The notes below the pieces were generated by a model. The model made no database searches and had not been told where the DNA came from. It saw only the letters and a list, made by a program, of their open reading frames with translations. Positions 60,940-64,000 of a stretch of DNA of 64,000 nt are shown here, one piece after another; within the stretch, counting starts at the first letter, position 1; every line of letters begins with the position of its first letter. The position numbers and the translations under genes are program-made. This stretch comes from Mesorhizobium hawassense (GTDB lineage Bacteria; Pseudomonadota; Alphaproteobacteria; Rhizobiales; Rhizobiaceae): the NCBI RefSeq assembly GCF_003289945.1, contig NZ_QMBP01000013.1, positions 150,417 to 214,416 of the forward strand. Reading direction: 5' to 3'.

Positions 60940-62211
60940 TCAGCCGAAGATTCTCTTGCGGGTTTTCTCGAGCCGCCCGAGGATCTGGTCGCGGCGGTCT
61001 GGCTTGACCATGAATTCCTGAAGCGCGGTCATGCCTTCCTGAGCCATGTCCGGATCGGTGTCGCGGTCGTAATATTGCGATGTCGCGACCACCTTCTTCA
61101 GTTCCTCGACCGCGGCATTGACCAGCGGGTCGTGGCTTGGCGGGCAGTCGTTGCGCGGCGGGATGGCGCCTTCTGCGGCAAGGAACGCTCCGAGATTTTC
61201 CGGCTTGTAGAAATAGGCGAGGAAGTCGCGCGCGCCCTGCCTGTTCTTGGCATTTGCCGGCACATGGATGGAATTGACGGAAAAGTCCTCGTAGCGGGCG
61301 ACGCCGGGCACGATCTCGGGAAACGGCGCGTAGGCAAGCTGGGGCAAGTCCGCCTCCGGGAAAGCGGACCTGACGAAACCGCCAAGGTCCATCATGGCCG
61401 CCTTCTTCTGCGCCAGTGCAGCACCTGCCTGTTCCCAGCCGAAGGAACTGTGGCTCGGCGAGAAGAAGCCGGCCTTGAGCAGGTCGTTCCATTTGTCGAA
61501 GACGGGCGTCAGCATCGGATCGGTGTACTGGACCTTGCCGTCCATCAGGGCGATGTGCTTGTCGAGGCCGTTGATGCGCAGGTTCATGTGGTCGAACCAG
61601 CCGCCTGCCGGCCACAGTTCCTTGGTGCCCATGCTGATCGGAACGAGGTTCGCGGACTTTGCCGCTTCGCCGAAGGCCAGGAATTCCTTCCAGTCCTTCG
61701 GAGGCGTCCAGTTGTGCTGCGCAAAGACGTCCTTGCGATAGAACAGGCCCCAGAGGATGCCGCCCATCGGCAGGCCATATTGCTTGTCGCCGACCGTGAC
61801 GGCGCTCGTCGTTGCGCCGAGCACGCTCTTGTAGTTTTCCCTGGCGAACAGATCGGAGATGTCGTCGAAAAGGCCCTTGGCGACGAACGCCTTCATGCGG
61901 TTGCCGGAGAACCAGAAGCAGATGTCGGGAGCACCGACGACGAGATAGCTGCGAATGGCCGTCTTGTGCGCCTCGTGGTCCATGTTGTTTATGACCACCT
62001 TGGCGCCGGACTTCGCCTCGAATTCGGTGGCCAGCCGCTGCAGGATTTCGCGTTGCTGCGCATTGCCGAGGTTGGAGATGATGGTGATTTCCTGCGCCTG
62101 CGCCAATGCCGGCAGGCAAAGTCCCCCGGTGGCGGACGCAGCAAGCGCCGCGCCGGTGCCTTTCAGGAAACGGCGCCGAGTCGTCGACAAAGCGGCGAGC
62201 TTGGTTGTCAT
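60940..62211 (-). CDS. Sugar ABC transporter substrate-binding protein, Tat-exported
   Basis: Periplasmic family 1 solute-binding protein, 423 residues. The start at 62211 (MTTKLAALSTT) gives a twin-arginine signal, TRRRFLKGTGAALAASATGG, ending in a plausible ALAQA cleavage site. The mature part begins EITIISNLGNAQQREILQRL and contains FLAYFYKPENLGAFLAAEGA. The ligand is probably a galactoside or oligosaccharide, judged from the GH42 gene in the operon. First gene of the operon, divergent from the ROK regulator. Confidence 0.92.
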   Translation of the reverse strand: MTTKLAALSTTRRRFLKGTGAALAASATGGLCLPALAQAQEITIISNLGNAQQREILQRLATEFEAKSGAKVVINNMDHEAHKTAIRSYLVVGAPDICFWFSGNRMKAFVAKGLFDDISDLFARENYKSVLGATTSAVTVGDKQYGLPMGGILWGLFYRKDVFAQHNWTPPKDWKEFLAFGEAAKSANLVPISMGTKELWPAGGWFDHMNLRINGLDKHIALMDGKVQYTDPMLTPVFDKWNDLLKAGFFSPSHSSFGWEQAGAALAQKKAAMMDLGGFVRSAFPEADLPQLAYAPFPEIVPGVARYEDFSVNSIHVPANAKNRQGARDFLAYFYKPENLGAFLAAEGAIPPRNDCPPSHDPLVNAAVEELKKVVATSQYYDRDTDPDMAQEGMTALQEFMVKPDRRDQILGRLEKTRKRIFG

Positions 62212-62291
62212 GGCTTTTATCTCCTCCCTGAGAATAGCCGGATTCCAATTGAACCGAGGCAATGCGTAGCGTATGCAGGTAGGATCGGTCA

Positions 62292-62316
62292 ATAATTAAT
62301 TTACAAAATTAATAAT
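62292..62316. promoter_or_regulatory. Palindromic operator for the ROK regulator
   Basis: A 25-base AT-rich dyad, ATAATTAATTT-ACA-AAATTAATAAT, stands out in a GC-rich region between the divergent ROK and binding-protein genes. It sits 9 bases before the ROK start and 80 bases before the other start. Its length and AT-rich arms resemble NagC/Mlc/XylR-type ROK sites, so it probably represses both directions. Confidence 0.7.
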
Positions 62317-62325
62317 GGAACAAGC

Positions 62326-63504
62326 ATGAAGCTCAAGGGCGACCAGCAGACGTCACGCGCCATAAATCGGCGGCTGATCCTCAACCTGCTGCGGCGGGAA
62401 GGAGCGATCAGCCGCGCCGAGATCGCAGCGATCACCGGACTCAGCCCGGCGGCTGTGACGTTTGTCGTCACCGAACTGCTGGATGAGAAAATCCTTGTCG
62501 AGGGAGAGGCGAGCCCGGGCGCGCCGGGGCGCCGGCCGATCCCGATCAACATAAACTATGCCGGCCGGCTGGTGGTCGGATTGCAATTGAAGGTCGGTGC
62601 GATCGATTGCGTGCTGACCGATCTCGCCACGACCCCGCTTGTGACCAAGCAGGTCGCCGTCCCCGATCCGTCACCGCAAAGCACGGTGGAAGCCTGCGCC
62701 GCAGCGGTCAACGAGTTGATCTCAGATCGCGGAGCCCCGACCACGGCGCAGCTCAGCGGAATCGGCATCGCGATACCAGGCGTCATCGAGAACGGCGTCT
62801 GTCGCCTCAGCCACCGGTTCAACTGGGTCGACGTGCCGATCGCCGCCATGCTTGCCGAGCTCGTGCATGTTCCCGTCTGGGCTGACGACGACACCAATGC
62901 TTTCGCGCTTGCACAGCAACTGTTCGGCCTTGGCAGGCATCATCGCACCGTCGGCGCGTTGGCCATCGGCGCCGGGATCAGCTGCGCGGTCGTGATCGAC
63001 GGCTCCGTCCATCACGGAGCGAATGGAGCCGCAGGCAAGATGGGTCACTCGATATACGACCTCGATGGACCGCTATGCGAATGCGGTCGACGCGGCTGCC
63101 TGCAAACCTTTTTCTCGGAGCCGGCCTTGGTGCGGCGATGGAAAGAGGCCCGTCGCCTATCCGGGGAAGTCACACGCCACGAGATGCTGAGCGCGGCTCA
63201 GGCCGGCGATCGCACCGCGATCGATCTGTTGCGGGAGGCGGGCGAGGGAATAGGAAGGTTCCTTGGCGGCTTCTGCAACATCGTCGATCCGGAAGTGATT
63301 GTCGGCGGCGGCGAAGCCGTCACATTCGGCGATTTTCTGTTCGAGCCGATGCGCGACGCGCTGAAGCGTTACGCAATGTGGAGCCCGCCACCCATCACGC
63401 CTGACTGGGCGGACGATTCATGGGCGCGTGGTGCTGCGGCGCTCGCGACCCAAAGGCTCTTCGACTTCGAAAGCAGCCCGGGGGAAGTGGCCGGTATGGT
63501 GTAG
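62326..63504 (+). CDS. ROK-family transcriptional repressor
   Basis: A 392-residue protein with an N-terminal winged HTH (NRRLILNLLRREGAISRAEI, AAITGLSPAAVTFVVTELLD) and a ROK sugar-kinase-like domain: GIGIAIPGVIENGVCRLSHR, WADDDTNAFALAQQLFGLGR and the zinc motif CECGRRGCLQTFFS. In the last, Gln stands where the family usually has Glu. It likely senses a sugar from the adjacent beta-galactoside operon and binds the dyad at 62292. Confidence 0.92.
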   Translation: MKLKGDQQTSRAINRRLILNLLRREGAISRAEIAAITGLSPAAVTFVVTELLDEKILVEGEASPGAPGRRPIPININYAGRLVVGLQLKVGAIDCVLTDLATTPLVTKQVAVPDPSPQSTVEACAAAVNELISDRGAPTTAQLSGIGIAIPGVIENGVCRLSHRFNWVDVPIAAMLAELVHVPVWADDDTNAFALAQQLFGLGRHHRTVGALAIGAGISCAVVIDGSVHHGANGAAGKMGHSIYDLDGPLCECGRRGCLQTFFSEPALVRRWKEARRLSGEVTRHEMLSAAQAGDRTAIDLLREAGEGIGRFLGGFCNIVDPEVIVGGGEAVTFGDFLFEPMRDALKRYAMWSPPPITPDWADDSWARGAAALATQRLFDFESSPGEVAGMV

Positions 63505-63515
63505 CCGGCCACTTT
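63485..63515 (+). terminator. Hairpin overlapping the ROK stop codon
   Basis: AAGTGGCCGG (63485-63494) pairs perfectly with CCGGCCACTT (63505-63514); the loop contains the TAG stop. It is followed by TCTC rather than a long T-run, so it is a moderate terminator, possibly serving both directions. Confidence 0.55.
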
Positions 63516-63543
63516 CTCGGATTCATCGGCCGCCGCCGACATT

Positions 63544-63716
63544 TCAAATCCAGCGCCGTACCCGCTTGGCGTAGTCGCGGTATTTTTTGCCGAACTTCGC
63601 CGACAGGATCTTTTCTTCCTTCTCGATCGCCAGCTTCTGCGTCGCGAAGGCGGCGAGGAAGGCAAAGATCAGGAACCAGGCGATACCGGTGATGAAGGCG
63701 ACGCCTGTCCAGCCGA
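63544..63716 (-). pseudogene. C-terminal remnant of an isoprenylcysteine-methyltransferase-like membrane protein
   Basis: Only about 56 residues remain: WTGVAFITGIAWFLIFAFLA, then ATQKLAIEKEEKILSAKFGK and KYRDYAKRVRRWI. A membrane helix followed by a charged EE...FG..Y..Y tail is the C-terminal pattern of the ICMT/phospholipid methyltransferase family, normally about 150-220 residues. The 5' part is replaced at about 63717 by insertion-sequence DNA, so the gene is disrupted. Confidence 0.65.
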
Positions 63717-64000
63717 TAGATGGGTAACACTTTGAACCGGATACATGGGTTACAGTTTTCTCCCTGAGTTGCTGTCCGCCGCAGCGCCATCTGGTCGGGG
63801 TTGGATGGGGCTGCGGCGGACCAGTTTCTTGTGCCGGCCGTCGATGAAGCCGAGCGGGTGGGCATAGAAGTGGAGCGCCCATTGCCCTGTCTCGGTCTCG
63901 GTCGCGGCAACCGCTTCGCCGGCCAGCGTCTTCGACACGTAGATGAAGCCGCCGTTCCACTTGATCTCGCCATTTTGCCGGACGCTGCGCACCGCAGCCT
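63717..64000 (-). mobile_element. Insertion sequence, one end only
   Basis: The element end next to the truncated gene carries two similar motifs, GTAACCCATGTATCCGG and GTTACCCATCTATCGG (read on the minus strand), as in the double binding sites at ends of some integrase-type insertion sequences. The transposase gene inside runs toward this end. The other end lies outside the window, so family and length are undetermined. Confidence 0.7.
63750..64000 (-). CDS. Transposase, C-terminal part
   Basis: The open frame enters from the window edge as AAVRSVRQNGEIKWNGGFIY, then VSKTLAGEAVAATETETGQW and FYAHPLGFIDGRHKKL. It stops at TAA 63750-63752, inside the element's terminal motif. NGEIKW...G..VS..LAGE is the C-terminal signature of a group of integrase-core (DDE) transposases common in rhizobia. 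The catalytic domain is beyond the edge. Confidence 0.75.
   Translation of the reverse strand, partial: AAVRSVRQNGEIKWNGGFIYVSKTLAGEAVAATETETGQWALHFYAHPLGFIDGRHKKLVRRSPIQPRPDGAAADSNSGRKL

Overview
The window is GC-rich DNA from a Mesorhizobium-like alphaproteobacterium (order Hyphomicrobiales). The evidence is the gene order and protein types (aerobic cob cluster, nuoA-N followed by birA and RNase J, mce-DUF1467-proS-lolCD), a GAAC-N7-GAAC LexA site, and many short palindromic intergenic repeats of the rhizobial RIME kind. The assignment is by recognition, not by database search.

Region 1 (1-15590): an almost complete aerobic (oxygen-dependent) cobalamin cluster on the minus strand. It runs from an adenosylcobalamin riboswitch through a DUF1636 protein, cobW, cobN, G, H, I, J, L, E, M, A, B, S and a partial cobT. 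cobK lies inside the series on the opposite strand and overlaps both neighbours. cobG and cobN carry in-frame palindromic repeat insertions that are translated into the proteins. cobF is not seen here.

Region 2 (15607-36942): a YcaQ/AlkX-type DNA glycosylase on the minus strand, then the 14-gene complex I operon nuoA-N, which continues into birA, RNase J, methylmalonyl-CoA epimerase and a DUF1467 membrane protein. Two non-canonical genes sit in the nuo operon. One is a frameshifted four-helix-bundle (S23/IVS) gene flanked by inverted heptad repeats, between nuoC and nuoD. The other encodes a 224-residue protein, between nuoF and nuoG, whose C-terminal helix-hairpin-helix-like domain is also fused to the end of NuoE.

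Region 3 (36943-44500): a minus-strand small RNA with promoter and terminator (6S-like candidate), proS, lolC/E and lolD, a 50-residue Cys-rich micro-protein, an ankyrin-repeat protein, a LexA-boxed 28-residue membrane peptide, a SRPBCC plus site-2-protease fusion, lipB and tRNA-Leu(GAG).

Region 4 (44498-53456): a serine-cycle island on the minus strand (sgaA, malyl-CoA lyase, malate-CoA ligase mtkA and mtkB, hydroxypyruvate/glyoxylate reductase, ppc). It is preceded by a LuxR-type regulator whose receiver domain has lost its phosphoacceptor aspartate.

Region 5 (53457-64000): an MgtE magnesium transporter, a LiuR-like MerR regulator, a beta-galactoside-type operon (binding protein, two permeases, ATPase, GH42 beta-galactosidase) divergent from a ROK repressor with a 25-bp palindromic operator, and finally an isoprenylcysteine-methyltransferase-like gene cut off by an insertion sequence that runs past the window edge.
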